Shown one piece after another: positions 7,960-16,135 of a DNA stretch of 64,000 nucleotides. Origin of the DNA: Candidatus Saccharimonadota bacterium. Its GTDB lineage: Bacteria; Patescibacteriota; Saccharimonadia; Saccharimonadales; Saccharimonadaceae. Location of the stretch: positions 250,346 to 314,345 of the forward strand of contig JAFWLB010000002.1 of NCBI GenBank assembly GCA_017514025.1. The letters are read 5' to 3'. Both the position numbers and the translations under genes were made by a program. The notes beneath the pieces were generated by a model. That model did no database searches and was not told where the DNA came from. It worked only from the letters and a program-made list of their open reading frames with translations. The first letter of the stretch is position 1. Each line of letters opens with the position of its first letter.

Positions 7960-8406
7960 GTGAGCAAGATAAAGACGAAAATTCGGACTGTAGTGAGGCG
8001 GTTAGATTATAAGACGCGACACGATTTTTTGACGATAGAAAATGTGGTACTGATACTAGCGATTGTGTTGTGTTTGACCTGGACGTATCAGTCAATTGCG
8101 GCGATGAGTCGGAACTGGGAATTGTCAGAGAGACTAACGGCAGAGCGAAAAAATTTGGAGCTAATTACGATTGAAGTAGAAACGGCAGAGTTGGCCAATG
8201 AATATTATAAGACGAATGAATATCAAGAGCTTGTGGCACGACGGAATTTGGATAAGAAGTTGAGCGGAGAAAATATGGTGGTGATGCCGGAAAATTCTGA
8301 GGCAGCAAAAAATAAACATAAAGAAGAGTCAAAGGTGGTAGTGAGCGATGAGCCAGATTATACGAATTTTGAGAAATGGATGATGTATTTGTTCCCGAAT
8401 TATTAA
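7960..8406 (+). CDS. DivIC/FtsB-like septum formation protein
   Basis: This 148-residue protein starts at GTG 7960, 7 bases after a perfect TATAAT (7947-7952). A basic cytoplasmic N-terminus (about 25 residues) is followed by one membrane helix (ENVVLILAIVLCLTWTYQSI) and a coiled coil rich in E, L and N. The tail motif YQELVARRNLDKKLSGENMV matches the AR..lg...GE.v pattern of DivIC/FtsB proteins, which scaffold the divisome with FtsL and FtsQ outside the membrane. The family call rests on architecture and this motif. Confidence 0.75.
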   Translation: MSKIKTKIRTVVRRLDYKTRHDFLTIENVVLILAIVLCLTWTYQSIAAMSRNWELSERLTAERKNLELITIEVETAELANEYYKTNEYQELVARRNLDKKLSGENMVVMPENSEAAKNKHKEESKVVVSDEPDYTNFEKWMMYLFPNY

Positions 8407-8427
8407 AGCTTATGATATAATAAAGAT

Positions 8428-9195
8428 ATGAAAAAGGGTAGACGGGGCTTTACGTTGGTGGAGGTAGCGATTTTTTTGGCGATTACGGGAATACTGTTTA
8501 TCGGAATTACGGTGGGGGTGCAAAATTCGGTTTACCAACAACGGCGTAATGATTCGGTGCAGAGTTTTATTGAGTTTTTGCGAAATGTATATTCTGAAGT
8601 GGAGAATGTGCAAAACTCAGTACCAGAAGGGCGGAGTGAGAAGGCGATTTATGGGAAGTTGGTGACGTTTGGGGAGAGTTTGGATTTGGAATATAACGGG
8701 ACGGGGGATCAGGACAAGATTTTTGTTTATACGGTGGTGGGAGATGTGGGGTCGCCTTCGGGAGATACTTTGGTAGCGTTAAAGGATTTGCATACTGATA
8801 TATTATATAATGGGCAACTAATGGGATACCCGGAGACGTTTATTCCGAAGTGGGGCTCGACGATTGATCCGGCTTGTCCGTCGGGGTCAGGTTGTGATTA
8901 TAAACCGCTTAAGGCGTCGCTTTTGGTAGTGAGACATCCGAGTTCGGGAGTAGTTTATACATATTATAAGTCTGGGGTGATTGATGTGAACGCGTTGAGA
9001 AAGAGTGGCGCATCGGTGATACTGGGCGATTTTAGCGGTTTCGGCTTGCAACAAGTGGATTTTTGTGTGAACCCAGAAGGGCGGGCCAATGTGGATGACA
9101 GAATGGACGTGCGGATTGTGAATAGGGCGCATAATGCTTCGGCGATTGAGCAAGTGCCGGATTATGATAATTTGTGTGGAGCGAGAAAGATATGA
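8428..9195 (+). CDS. Type IV prepilin-like protein
   Basis: A 255-residue secreted pilin-like protein. The prepilin peptidase/N-methylation site is in RRGFTLVEVAIFLAI (cleavage after G, E at +5), followed by the usual hydrophobic helix. The soluble part has a cysteine pair (CPSGSGC near residue 151-157) and later cysteines (FCVNP, LCGAR). TATAAT at 8416-8421 sits 6 bases before ATG. It is first of three pilin-type genes and its stop overlaps the next start (ATGA). Confidence 0.9.
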   Translation: MKKGRRGFTLVEVAIFLAITGILFIGITVGVQNSVYQQRRNDSVQSFIEFLRNVYSEVENVQNSVPEGRSEKAIYGKLVTFGESLDLEYNGTGDQDKIFVYTVVGDVGSPSGDTLVALKDLHTDILYNGQLMGYPETFIPKWGSTIDPACPSGSGCDYKPLKASLLVVRHPSSGVVYTYYKSGVIDVNALRKSGASVILGDFSGFGLQQVDFCVNPEGRANVDDRMDVRIVNRAHNASAIEQVPDYDNLCGARKI

Positions 9196-10172
9196 GGATG
9201 AAAAAAGGGTTTACTTTGGTGGAGTTGTCGTTAGCGTTGGCGCTGATTGGAGTGCTGTCGATTATCGTGGTATTGATGATTAGCAATGCGGTGTCGGCGT
9301 ATCATCGGGGGTTGACTTTGAATCAAATTAACACAGTAGGAATGGCAATAGTGGATGACATGCGGGCGGCGGTGCAGAGTTCGCCGGGGCGGTTTAATTA
9401 TGAAAGCGATTGCCAGTCAGTGTATGATGGAGTGGGGGGCAATGCGCTGGAACAGTGCAAGACTGATAAAGCGGCGAGTTTCACGTTTATCGAAAGGTAT
9501 GGGAATGTGAGTTTTACTGGTAGTTCGGAGAGTTTTAGAGTGCCACTATACGGAGCGTTTTGTACGGGGAAGTATTCGTATATTTGGAATTCGGGGTATT
9601 TCTTTAACACGGAGGACTATGCGATAGATTCTAGCCTGAAGGATAAGATGGCGACGTTTAGCTATCGGAGTTTAACTGATAGCAGCAGGAAGGTGCAAAC
9701 GAAAACTGGTTTTAAACTTTTGAAGGTGGAGGATGATAATCGAGCGGTTTGTAAAGCGGCGGCGGGGGGAGCAAGCGGGAGCTATTTGAAAAATAACGAT
9801 GCGCGAAATACTTTAAATAATAATGCGTTTGACATTGCCTGCAATAGTATAACTGATGAAAGCAAACGGCCGGTGGATATTTGTGGGGCGATTGATGCGA
9901 GTACGATTGATACGGATATTATAGATATGAATTCTGGGTATGGAGGTTTGGCGTTGTATGATTTGACGGCGGCGAAGCCAGCGAGTAGTCAAGGAACGAA
10001 TAATATGTTTTATGCGGTTTCGTTTATTTTGGGGACGGTGCGAGGAGGTGTGAATGTTTCGGCATCTGGTAACTATTGTGCTACGCCGGAAGGTTATAAT
10101 GCCAGTGTGGAGAATTTTGATTATTGTGCGATCAACAAATTTAATTTTGCCGCTCAGGCGACCGGAGGTTAA
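9192..10172 (+). CDS. Type IV prepilin-like protein
   Basis: This is a 326-residue pilin-like protein starting MRMKKGFTLVELSLALALIG, with the site GFTLVE and the hydrophobic N-terminal helix. The start at 9192 is chosen because it overlaps the previous stop (ATGA); a second ATG at 9198 is also possible, and longer readings are out of keeping with a short leader before the G-F site. The large soluble part carries several cysteines (ESDCQS, LEQCKTD, VDICGAID). Probably a minor pilin or pseudopilin with the two adjacent genes. Confidence 0.88.
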   Translation: MRMKKGFTLVELSLALALIGVLSIIVVLMISNAVSAYHRGLTLNQINTVGMAIVDDMRAAVQSSPGRFNYESDCQSVYDGVGGNALEQCKTDKAASFTFIERYGNVSFTGSSESFRVPLYGAFCTGKYSYIWNSGYFFNTEDYAIDSSLKDKMATFSYRSLTDSSRKVQTKTGFKLLKVEDDNRAVCKAAAGGASGSYLKNNDARNTLNNNAFDIACNSITDESKRPVDICGAIDASTIDTDIIDMNSGYGGLALYDLTAAKPASSQGTNNMFYAVSFILGTVRGGVNVSASGNYCATPEGYNASVENFDYCAINKFNFAAQATGG

Positions 10173-10176
10173 AAAA

Positions 10177-11529
10177 ATGAGTTTGGGAATAAAGAGGAAA
10201 TTTAGAAAAGGGGCGACATCGTTTTATATTGTGGCGTTTTCGACGTTGATACTTTTGATTGTGGCGACGAGTTTTGCAGCGATTATCATTTCGGAGATTG
10301 AGCGGACTTCGAACGATGATTTGTCGCAGTCGGCATATGATTCGGCGCTCGCCGGAGTGGAAGATGCGAAATTGGCGTTTTATAATTATCAAAACTGTGT
10401 AGCACAAGGGACTTCGGCGAATGTGGATTGTAAGGCCGTGATGAACTATATGGCGAATCCGGATTGTGATATGGTGGGACATATTTTGGGGCGAACAAAG
10501 GCAGATGTGAATGGAGAGGTAATAGTGCAAGAGTCGAGCAGCGGTAATAATATGCAGCAGGCGTATACGTGTGTGAAGGTGGATACGGTGCTGGATGATT
10601 ACCGTTCGACTTTGTCGAGTGCGGTGCAATATAAGGTGGTAAAATTGAAATTTGATAAGTTGGACGCTTCGCAAATTAAAAGAGTGAAAGTGAGTTGGTA
10701 TGCGGATCGGGACGCAAAGACTTTTCGATATACGAATTTTGCATCCAATAAGGTGATATTCCCAAAGACTGGGACGGCTTTGTGGGCGACGCCACCGACG
10801 ATTTCGGTGGCGTTGGTGCAAACGGCGAAGACCTTTAATTACGATCAGTTTAGCACGACGGTGGGAAATACTACGAATCGAGGAATGGTGTATTTGACAC
10901 CGGTGAGGACTGTGGCACAGGCAAGTGGTAGTTCGGCGGGAAATTACAAAGGAGCCTATGATTCTTCTGGGGCTTTGCACGAAGGGTCGCATAATTATAT
11001 TGATGTGAATGGTTTCCTGAATTCGAACAAAAAGACATCGGCGAACACAAACGTGCCGTATGCGGTGTATTGTGATCCGAATGGGGGAAGCGACTTTGCT
11101 TGCTCGGCGACAATACAAATACCAGATCCGGTGGGGGGAGCGCGAAGCGACAATACGTTCTTGATGGTAGTGGCGATGCCTTATGGCAAACCGACAACGG
11201 ACTTTTCGTTGGAGTTTTTCTGTGATACGCAATGCACGACAAATACTTATACGGATGCGGCGGGTAAAACGGTAGAAGAAAAAACGAATCAGGCTAATTT
11301 GAATGGGGTGCAAATTGGAGTAGACTCGACGGGACGGGCGAATGATTTGTATCGGCGAATTGAAACGCGTTTAGAATCGGCAGCAAATGATGCTAATTTG
11401 ACGGTGATGGGACCGTTGGAATTAATTGGTGGTTCCGGAGGGGGAAGTGGGAGCGGAGGATATACTTTGCAAAAGACGATGACGGTGAAGTGCGAGAATA
11501 ATTTCATTGGTGCAAGTAATTGTACATAA
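10177..11529 (+). CDS. PilX-like minor pilin / pilus-associated protein
   Basis: This is a 450-residue protein. The start at 10177 is fixed by GGAGG at 10164-10168; the frame stays open upstream but that part overlaps the previous gene. The N-terminus (KRKFRKGATSFYIVAFSTL) has a single helix without a classic GFTLxE site, like PilX/PulK-type components, and then a segment full of acidic residues and alanines (SDL/AYDSALAGVEDAKLA). The C-terminus has a Gly-Ser run (GGSGGGSGSGG) and cysteines. It completes the pilin operon. Confidence 0.75.
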   Translation: MSLGIKRKFRKGATSFYIVAFSTLILLIVATSFAAIIISEIERTSNDDLSQSAYDSALAGVEDAKLAFYNYQNCVAQGTSANVDCKAVMNYMANPDCDMVGHILGRTKADVNGEVIVQESSSGNNMQQAYTCVKVDTVLDDYRSTLSSAVQYKVVKLKFDKLDASQIKRVKVSWYADRDAKTFRYTNFASNKVIFPKTGTALWATPPTISVALVQTAKTFNYDQFSTTVGNTTNRGMVYLTPVRTVAQASGSSAGNYKGAYDSSGALHEGSHNYIDVNGFLNSNKKTSANTNVPYAVYCDPNGGSDFACSATIQIPDPVGGARSDNTFLMVVAMPYGKPTTDFSLEFFCDTQCTTNTYTDAAGKTVEEKTNQANLNGVQIGVDSTGRANDLYRRIETRLESAANDANLTVMGPLELIGGSGGGSGSGGYTLQKTMTVKCENNFIGASNCT

Positions 11530-11555
11530 AAAAGAGGAGCTACCAGACTGCTCCT
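11528..11555 (-). terminator. Terminator of the initiator tRNA
   Basis: On the minus strand, just after the tRNA 3' end, AGGAGC...GCTCCT forms a 6-bp stem, followed by CTTTTTT (11528-11534). Confidence 0.85.
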
Positions 11556-11557
11556 TA

Positions 11558-11634
11558 TGGTTGCGGGGGCTGGATTTGAACCAGCGACCTTTTGGTTATG
11601 AGCCAAACGAGCTACCAGGCTGCTCTACCCCGCG
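11558..11634 (-). tRNA. Initiator tRNA-fMet (CAU)
   Basis: A 77-nt cloverleaf on the minus strand with acceptor CGCGGGG/CCCCGCA: the unpaired C1:A72 position and the A11:U24 pair are hallmarks of the bacterial initiator. The anticodon loop is CTCATAA (CAT). The anticodon stem is TTTGG/CCAAA, so only two of the three conserved G-C pairs (30:40, 31:39) remain and 29:41 is U-A. CCA is encoded. Confidence 0.95.
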
Positions 11635-11653
11635 ATGTGGTATATATTATATA

Positions 11654-13027
11654 TTATTTTGATTTTTTAGTCAATAACTTTTTGGCGGCGAGCTTGATGA
11701 GATGGTTATAATTGTTGACGGGATGGGGGGTGCTGGCCAACTCTATGACAGTGAGGTTGTGGCGGATGGCGAGGGAGATTTCGGAAGCCATGAGCTCGGC
11801 GTGAGGGGCGACAATACAGGCCCCAAGGACGTGATTGGAGCGGTCGGCGAGGAGTTTGACAAAACCGTAGTCGAAATTGTCGATTTTGCTGATATGGGCT
11901 TCGCTAGCGCGAACGAGGGATTTTTGGTATTTGCGGTCACGGCGAAGGAGATCGTCTTCGCTGAGACCAACGACGGAAATTTGCGGGAAAGTGTTGACAG
12001 TGCGAACGGAGCCTTTATAATTGACAGGATTTTTAACTTTGTTGATCAAATTGCTTGCAAGGGTGAGACCGGCTTGTTCGGCGCGATCGGTGGAAGATTC
12101 GTTGTCGGTGCAATCGCCTATAGCATAGATGTGTTTGGCAGAAGTTTCAAAATATTTGTTGGTGGTGATGCCGCTGTTTTTGTATTTGACTTTGACGTTT
12201 TCGAGACCGTAGTCGAGTGTGGGTTCGCTGCCGGTAGCAAGAACGATGCAATCGACACGAACCATTTTTTCGGTATTGTCGTGGCGGAAGATGACGCGTT
12301 TGCTGAATTCGTCTTCTTCGAGGGCGACAACTTTGGAGTTTAAGAGGATGTTGATGCCGAGGCGCTGCGAGAAGTATTCGGCGAGAAGATCGCCGACTTC
12401 GCGGTCTTCATGGGGAAGGAGACGGCTGGATGATTCGAGGATGATGACTTTGATGCCAAGTTCGGCATAATAAGAAGCGATTTCGACACCAGTGCTGCCG
12501 CCGCCGACGATGGCGACGACTTTGGGAGCGCGGCTGATTTTGATGGCAGTTTCGGGGGTTAGATGTTTGACGAAATTAGTGCCAGCGATGCCGGTGGTTT
12601 TGAGATGCGAACCGGTGGCAAGGATGAAGTTGCCAGCGGTGAAACGTTTTTCGGCGACAGCGATGGTGTGAGGATCGAGAAAATTAGCGAAGCCTTTGAT
12701 GCAAGTAATGCCGGCGTCTTCGTAGATTTTTTTGTTGTTGCCGCCGGATTCGATAATGGCTTTGAGTTGGCAGGCGGGGACGGTCGGTAAATTAAAATGA
12801 AAATCTTGATTTTTGAGCTCTGGGTAGGACTGGATGCGAGAGTAGGCGTGAGAAAAATTTAGAGCGACGGCGTAGGGGATGTCGCGAGTGTTGAGATTGG
12901 AACCGCCCCAAAAACGGCTTTCGACTAGGCCGACGGATTTTTTAGCTTCGGCGAGCTTTAAAGCGGCGGCAGATCCAGCGGGGCCGCTGCCAATAACTAT
13001 GTATTCAAAATCAAATTTTTTACCCAT
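11654..13027 (-). CDS. FAD/NAD(P)-dependent oxidoreductase without redox cysteines
   Basis: This 457-residue protein has the fold of dihydrolipoamide dehydrogenase/mercuric reductase: an FAD GxGxxG (YIVIGSGPAGSAAALKL, residues 9-25), an NAD(P) motif (VAIVGGGSTGVEIASYYAEL near 170), a second FAD motif (IYAIGDCTD near 305) and a C-terminal dimerisation domain (from about 335). Where the family has CxxxxC it reads WGGSNLNTRDIPY, so no disulfide is possible there, and the C-terminal HxxxxE is altered (STPHPVNNYNH). It may act as a transhydrogenase- or NADH-oxidase-like flavoprotein. It is last in a three-gene minus operon. Confidence 0.85.
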   Translation of the reverse strand: MGKKFDFEYIVIGSGPAGSAAALKLAEAKKSVGLVESRFWGGSNLNTRDIPYAVALNFSHAYSRIQSYPELKNQDFHFNLPTVPACQLKAIIESGGNNKKIYEDAGITCIKGFANFLDPHTIAVAEKRFTAGNFILATGSHLKTTGIAGTNFVKHLTPETAIKISRAPKVVAIVGGGSTGVEIASYYAELGIKVIILESSSRLLPHEDREVGDLLAEYFSQRLGINILLNSKVVALEEDEFSKRVIFRHDNTEKMVRVDCIVLATGSEPTLDYGLENVKVKYKNSGITTNKYFETSAKHIYAIGDCTDNESSTDRAEQAGLTLASNLINKVKNPVNYKGSVRTVNTFPQISVVGLSEDDLLRRDRKYQKSLVRASEAHISKIDNFDYGFVKLLADRSNHVLGACIVAPHAELMASEISLAIRHNLTVIELASTPHPVNNYNHLIKLAAKKLLTKKSK

Positions 13028-13029
13028 CT

Positions 13030-13278
13030 TTATATTATTTTATCACGATTTTGATAAACATAAGCAAAATCTTTGTGGTATTTTTTGAGTTCTTTGACGA
13101 TGGCACGATCGAGATCTCGGTCGGTGATGAGTTTTTTGGATTTTAAGGATTTGGTGGCGTCTTTTAGGGCGCGGTCGATAAAAACATTAGCGGCGCCGGA
13201 AGGGATACCAAGAGCTTTGGCATGGATTTTGAGAGATTTTTTGATTTTGGCAGGATCGAAAGGTTGGTCGGTGGTCAT
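13030..13278 (-). CDS. Small basic protein, unknown (82 aa)
   Basis: This 82-residue soluble, helical, lysine-rich protein (MTTDQPFDPAKIKKSLKIHA...) lies between a membrane protein gene, whose coding strand precedes it with an ATGA overlap, and the flavoprotein (2-base gap). The tight spacing makes it part of that operon. The fold could be a small helical bundle. I do not recognise it. Confidence 0.7.
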   Translation of the reverse strand: MTTDQPFDPAKIKKSLKIHAKALGIPSGAANVFIDRALKDATKSLKSKKLITDRDLDRAIVKELKKYHKDFAYVYQNRDKII

Positions 13279-13979
13279 AATAAAACTCCTAAAATAATTA
13301 AAACAGCGATGAGGAAATAGAGCAGTGGGATGATGAAGCGGAAGAAGGATTTGTTTTTGAAACGAAAACGGGCAAAGTCGGCGAGGGTGCGACCGGCAGA
13401 GGTGAGGCTGTAAAAAATGAGAAGTGGAGCGATGGCGACAAGGGCAAAGAGAATGATGAGGCCGGCGCGTTCGAAACCGTTAGTGCCGAGGTGTACAACG
13501 CTGGTGACGGCGAGGACGTAAAGCGGCAGAGTGAAGATGAGCTCTGGGATGCCGGCGAAGAAGCCGAGCAGGAAAGCTTCGGAGCGGGTTTTGGCGGTTT
13601 TGATGCGGGTGCGACAGTGGGCGGCAAAGTTGCGAGAAATGAAAAGTTCGCTAGTTTTGCCGCGGCGATAGTAGAGACAGAAGAAGAGGAGGCTGATGGC
13701 AATGAGGATGCCGGCCATGATCCAAGCAAAAATGTCGCTGTCTACGGCGAGGGAGATGAGGGGAGAGGCGTAGAAAATGGCGTAGATGGCAAGGAAGAAC
13801 ATAACGACGGAAGTTTCGGCGCCGAGAATGAAAAAGACGGTGAGGTCGGAAGCTTTGAGTTTGAAAAATTGACCGAATTTGTAATGAGAAAAAAGGACAA
13901 AAATGCCGGGAACGAGCTGCAAAAAGGCCATGATAAGCATAGACAATAACAAAATTCCCAAAGAGGTCAAATCACTCAT
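13275..13979 (-). CDS. Polytopic membrane protein, about six helices
   Basis: This 234-residue membrane protein starts MSDLTSLGILLLSMLI. The start at 13979 is preferred over an in-frame ATG at 14009 because a minus-strand TATAAT lies 7 bases upstream of it. Hydrophobic segments are spread along the protein with a basic loop near residues 115-135 (YRRGKTSELFISRNFAAHCR). It is the first gene of an operon with the 82-aa protein and the flavoprotein, which hints at a membrane redox function, but no family is recognised. Confidence 0.75.
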   Translation of the reverse strand: MSDLTSLGILLLSMLIMAFLQLVPGIFVLFSHYKFGQFFKLKASDLTVFFILGAETSVVMFFLAIYAIFYASPLISLAVDSDIFAWIMAGILIAISLLFFCLYYRRGKTSELFISRNFAAHCRTRIKTAKTRSEAFLLGFFAGIPELIFTLPLYVLAVTSVVHLGTNGFERAGLIILFALVAIAPLLIFYSLTSAGRTLADFARFRFKNKSFFRFIIPLLYFLIAVLIILGVLL

Positions 13980-14003
13980 GCTTAAATTATAGCATGAAAA
14001 AGG

Positions 14004-14032
14004 TTGCATTTCTAGATGGCTCGTGCTAGTCT
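14004..14032 (+). promoter_or_regulatory. Promoter of the lamin-tail protein gene
   Basis: TTGCAT (14004-14009), a 17-base spacer and TAGTCT (14027-14032), then 7 bases to ATG 14040. The geometry again predicts a leaderless mRNA and fixes the start. Confidence 0.65.
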
Positions 14033-14039
14033 GGGCGCC

Positions 14040-15491
14040 ATGAAGAAAAAAGTTTTAGTTTTAGCTTTGAGTTTGAGCTTGGTGGGGAGCTGGATAGGAC
14101 AGACGAGCGGAATTTTGCTGGGTGTGGATGTTTTTGCGGAGGGGGATACGAATGAAACTACAGAGGGGGAATTGTTGGATGAAAATGACGAGGCGGTGTG
14201 GGAACCGCCAGAATTATACATAAAAGCCGTAAATCCGGGATATAAGATTGACGGCATAAATAATGTCGGGGAAATGATAGAAATTGCCCGAAAGGAAAAC
14301 TCCGACACACCGATTTCGCTCGCCGGGACAGCCATAGGCTATACTAACTCAAGCGGGAATTATTCGATTTTGTTTGAATTTCCCGAGCACAGCTGGCTGA
14401 CCGGCGAAAGCATCCTCCTTCGATTGGCTAGCTCACCGGGGTTTGAGCTAGCCAACACGCTTTATCAAAAGACGTTGGCGATGGGGGCGAAATTGGAGCT
14501 CGTGATGAACGGCGAAGCGGTGGATGAGGTATGTTGGACGGGGAAGAAGGGATGCTACAAAGCGTTTAGTTCAACTAATCCGACGACGTTAGTGCGGGAT
14601 GTTTCGACGGGAGAGTTTGAACACGTTTTGGTTTATGAGCCAGAATATAGTGAGGGGAATTATTATGTGGAGGAAGAGGCGGAGGAGGGCGGGAAAGGTG
14701 AGGTAAGAACGGCGCAGTGTAAGGGAGTGCAGTTTTCGGAGATTTTGAGTTATTACGAGGTTTTGAAAACCGAGCAGTTTATCGAATTTTATAATGCGGG
14801 GGCAAGTGCGGTGACTTTGGATGGGTGCAAGGTGCGATATAAAAATAAAAATTATGTATTGAATGGAATGGTGGAGGCAGAAGGATATTTTGTGTATTAT
14901 CCGGTGGGGTTTAGTTTGACGAAAAATCCGACAAACTCAAACAAGTTGGAGCTGGTGGATGTGGATGAGACGGTGGTGGATGTACTGGAGTATCCGAATG
15001 GGCAGAGAAAGGGGACTGCTTATGCGTATTTGGGAGTGGATGCGGAGGGGAAGGAGATTTGGCGAGTAACTTATGCACCGACGCCAGGAGCACCAAATAA
15101 TTATCAGGAATTTAAAACTTGTGAAGAGGGGAAAGTAATTAACAAAGTGACGGGAAATTGTGTAAAAGTAACGAGTGTGGCGGATAAAGTATGTAAGGAG
15201 GGGTATTATTTGAATATTTTGACGGGACGGTGTAGAAAGACGGAAAGTATAACGGAAAAAACTTGCAAAGAAGGGTATTATTTGAATCCGGAAACGAATC
15301 GGTGCCGGAAAATTCAGGATAATACAGGGGCGGATTATAGTTTGGAGCCAGAAAATTACGAGGAGAATTCTTCGTTTGTGGCGCTGTATGCAGTGCTAGG
15401 AGTGTTAGGTGTGGGTGGGATATATTTGATCTACGAATTTAGGCACGAGATTGCAAAGCTTTGGCGTAGAGTTTTTCGACGATCTCATTGA
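14040..15491 (+). CDS. Secreted lamin-tail-domain protein with cysteine repeats
   Basis: This is a 483-residue exported protein. A signal peptide (KKKVLVLALSLSLVG) is followed by an acidic region and a lamin-tail-like domain at about residues 225-360 (SEILSYY, EQFIEFYNAG, VTLDGCKVRY, TPGAPN). Then come three tandem units of about 30 residues of the form C-x-E-G-x(12-14)-C (CEEGKVINKVTGNC, CKEGYYLNILTGRC, CKEGYYLNPETNRC), and a C-terminal helix with a basic tail (WRRVFRRSH). It is probably anchored to the membrane and exposed. The end overlaps the convergent adk gene by 53 bases. Confidence 0.85.
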   Translation: MKKKVLVLALSLSLVGSWIGQTSGILLGVDVFAEGDTNETTEGELLDENDEAVWEPPELYIKAVNPGYKIDGINNVGEMIEIARKENSDTPISLAGTAIGYTNSSGNYSILFEFPEHSWLTGESILLRLASSPGFELANTLYQKTLAMGAKLELVMNGEAVDEVCWTGKKGCYKAFSSTNPTTLVRDVSTGEFEHVLVYEPEYSEGNYYVEEEAEEGGKGEVRTAQCKGVQFSEILSYYEVLKTEQFIEFYNAGASAVTLDGCKVRYKNKNYVLNGMVEAEGYFVYYPVGFSLTKNPTNSNKLELVDVDETVVDVLEYPNGQRKGTAYAYLGVDAEGKEIWRVTYAPTPGAPNNYQEFKTCEEGKVINKVTGNCVKVTSVADKVCKEGYYLNILTGRCRKTESITEKTCKEGYYLNPETNRCRKIQDNTGADYSLEPENYEENSSFVALYAVLGVLGVGGIYLIYEFRHEIAKLWRRVFRRSH

Positions 15492-16062
15492 AGACGTTTT
15501 CGCGGATTTGGTCGCCGTTGACGTCGATGAGGAGTCCGAGAGTTTTGTAATGTTGGAGAACAGGAAGGGTTTTTTCGCGGAACTCTTGAAGGCGGGTTTT
15601 AAAAATAGTGAGGTCTTTGTCGTCTGCGCGGTCGCCACGGTCATTTAGGACTTGGGCAGCGTTGAAGCGATTTTCGACGTCGGCTTCGGAGATGTTGAGG
15701 AGGACGACGGCTTTGATTTCGTGACCGGCGCCGCTAGCTATGGACATGACTTGGTCTTCTTCGCCGTGCCAACGACCGATAGAGGAGAGAACTAAGGGGA
15801 ATTCAAACAGATCTGGGCGTTCGAAATAAGGCAGAACCCACTCGTAAAAAATGTTGGTGGGAATGAGGGCGCCTTTTTTGGAATAATCTTGTTTGGTTTG
15901 CTCTTCCATGGCACGGATGATGAGGCCAGAGGAGAGGAATTTAGCGCCGAGGGCTTCGGCGAGTTTGATGCCCTGAGTGTCTTTGCCGGACATCGGGAGG
16001 CCAAAGATGTTGATGGAGCCGGTGCCGAGCCACTCTTTGATTAAAGCAATCTTTTCTTCCAT
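15439..16062 (-). CDS. adk: Adenylate kinase-like nucleoside monophosphate kinase
   Basis: This 207-residue P-loop kinase starts MEEKIALIKEWLGTGS; the start is chosen because a minus-strand TATAAT lies 9 bases upstream. The nucleotide-binding loop reads FGLPMSGKDTQG instead of the usual GxPGAGKGTQ; an NMP-binding helix (LSSGLIIRAM) and a LID-type arginine motif (NDRGDRADD) are present. It would interconvert ATP, ADP and AMP or a related NMP. The altered P-loop leaves the substrate uncertain. The gene faces hrcA across the CIRCE site. Confidence 0.82.
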   Translation of the reverse strand: MEEKIALIKEWLGTGSINIFGLPMSGKDTQGIKLAEALGAKFLSSGLIIRAMEEQTKQDYSKKGALIPTNIFYEWVLPYFERPDLFEFPLVLSSIGRWHGEEDQVMSIASGAGHEIKAVVLLNISEADVENRFNAAQVLNDRGDRADDKDLTIFKTRLQEFREKTLPVLQHYKTLGLLIDVNGDQIRENVFNEIVEKLYAKALQSRA

Positions 16063-16091
16063 AATAATTTTATTATAGCATATTGTGAAAG

Positions 16092-16118
16092 TTAGCACTC
16101 TTGCGTTTTTAGTGCTAA
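16092..16118 (+). promoter_or_regulatory. CIRCE operator (HrcA binding site)
   Basis: TTAGCACTC - 9 bases - TAGTGCTAA, matching the CIRCE inverted repeat with one changed base (T for G at 16110). It overlaps the candidate -35 element TTGCGT (16101-16106) of hrcA, whose -10 TATAAT is at 16124-16129, so bound HrcA would block its own promoter. Confidence 0.95.
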
Positions 16119-16135
16119 TTTTGTATAATTAAGGT

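Noticed and set aside
10141-11313. A 390-codon open frame on the minus strand, opposite the PilX-like gene
   Set aside because: The product is full of R, H and I and has no domain. It is a shadow created by the codon bias of the real pilin gene.
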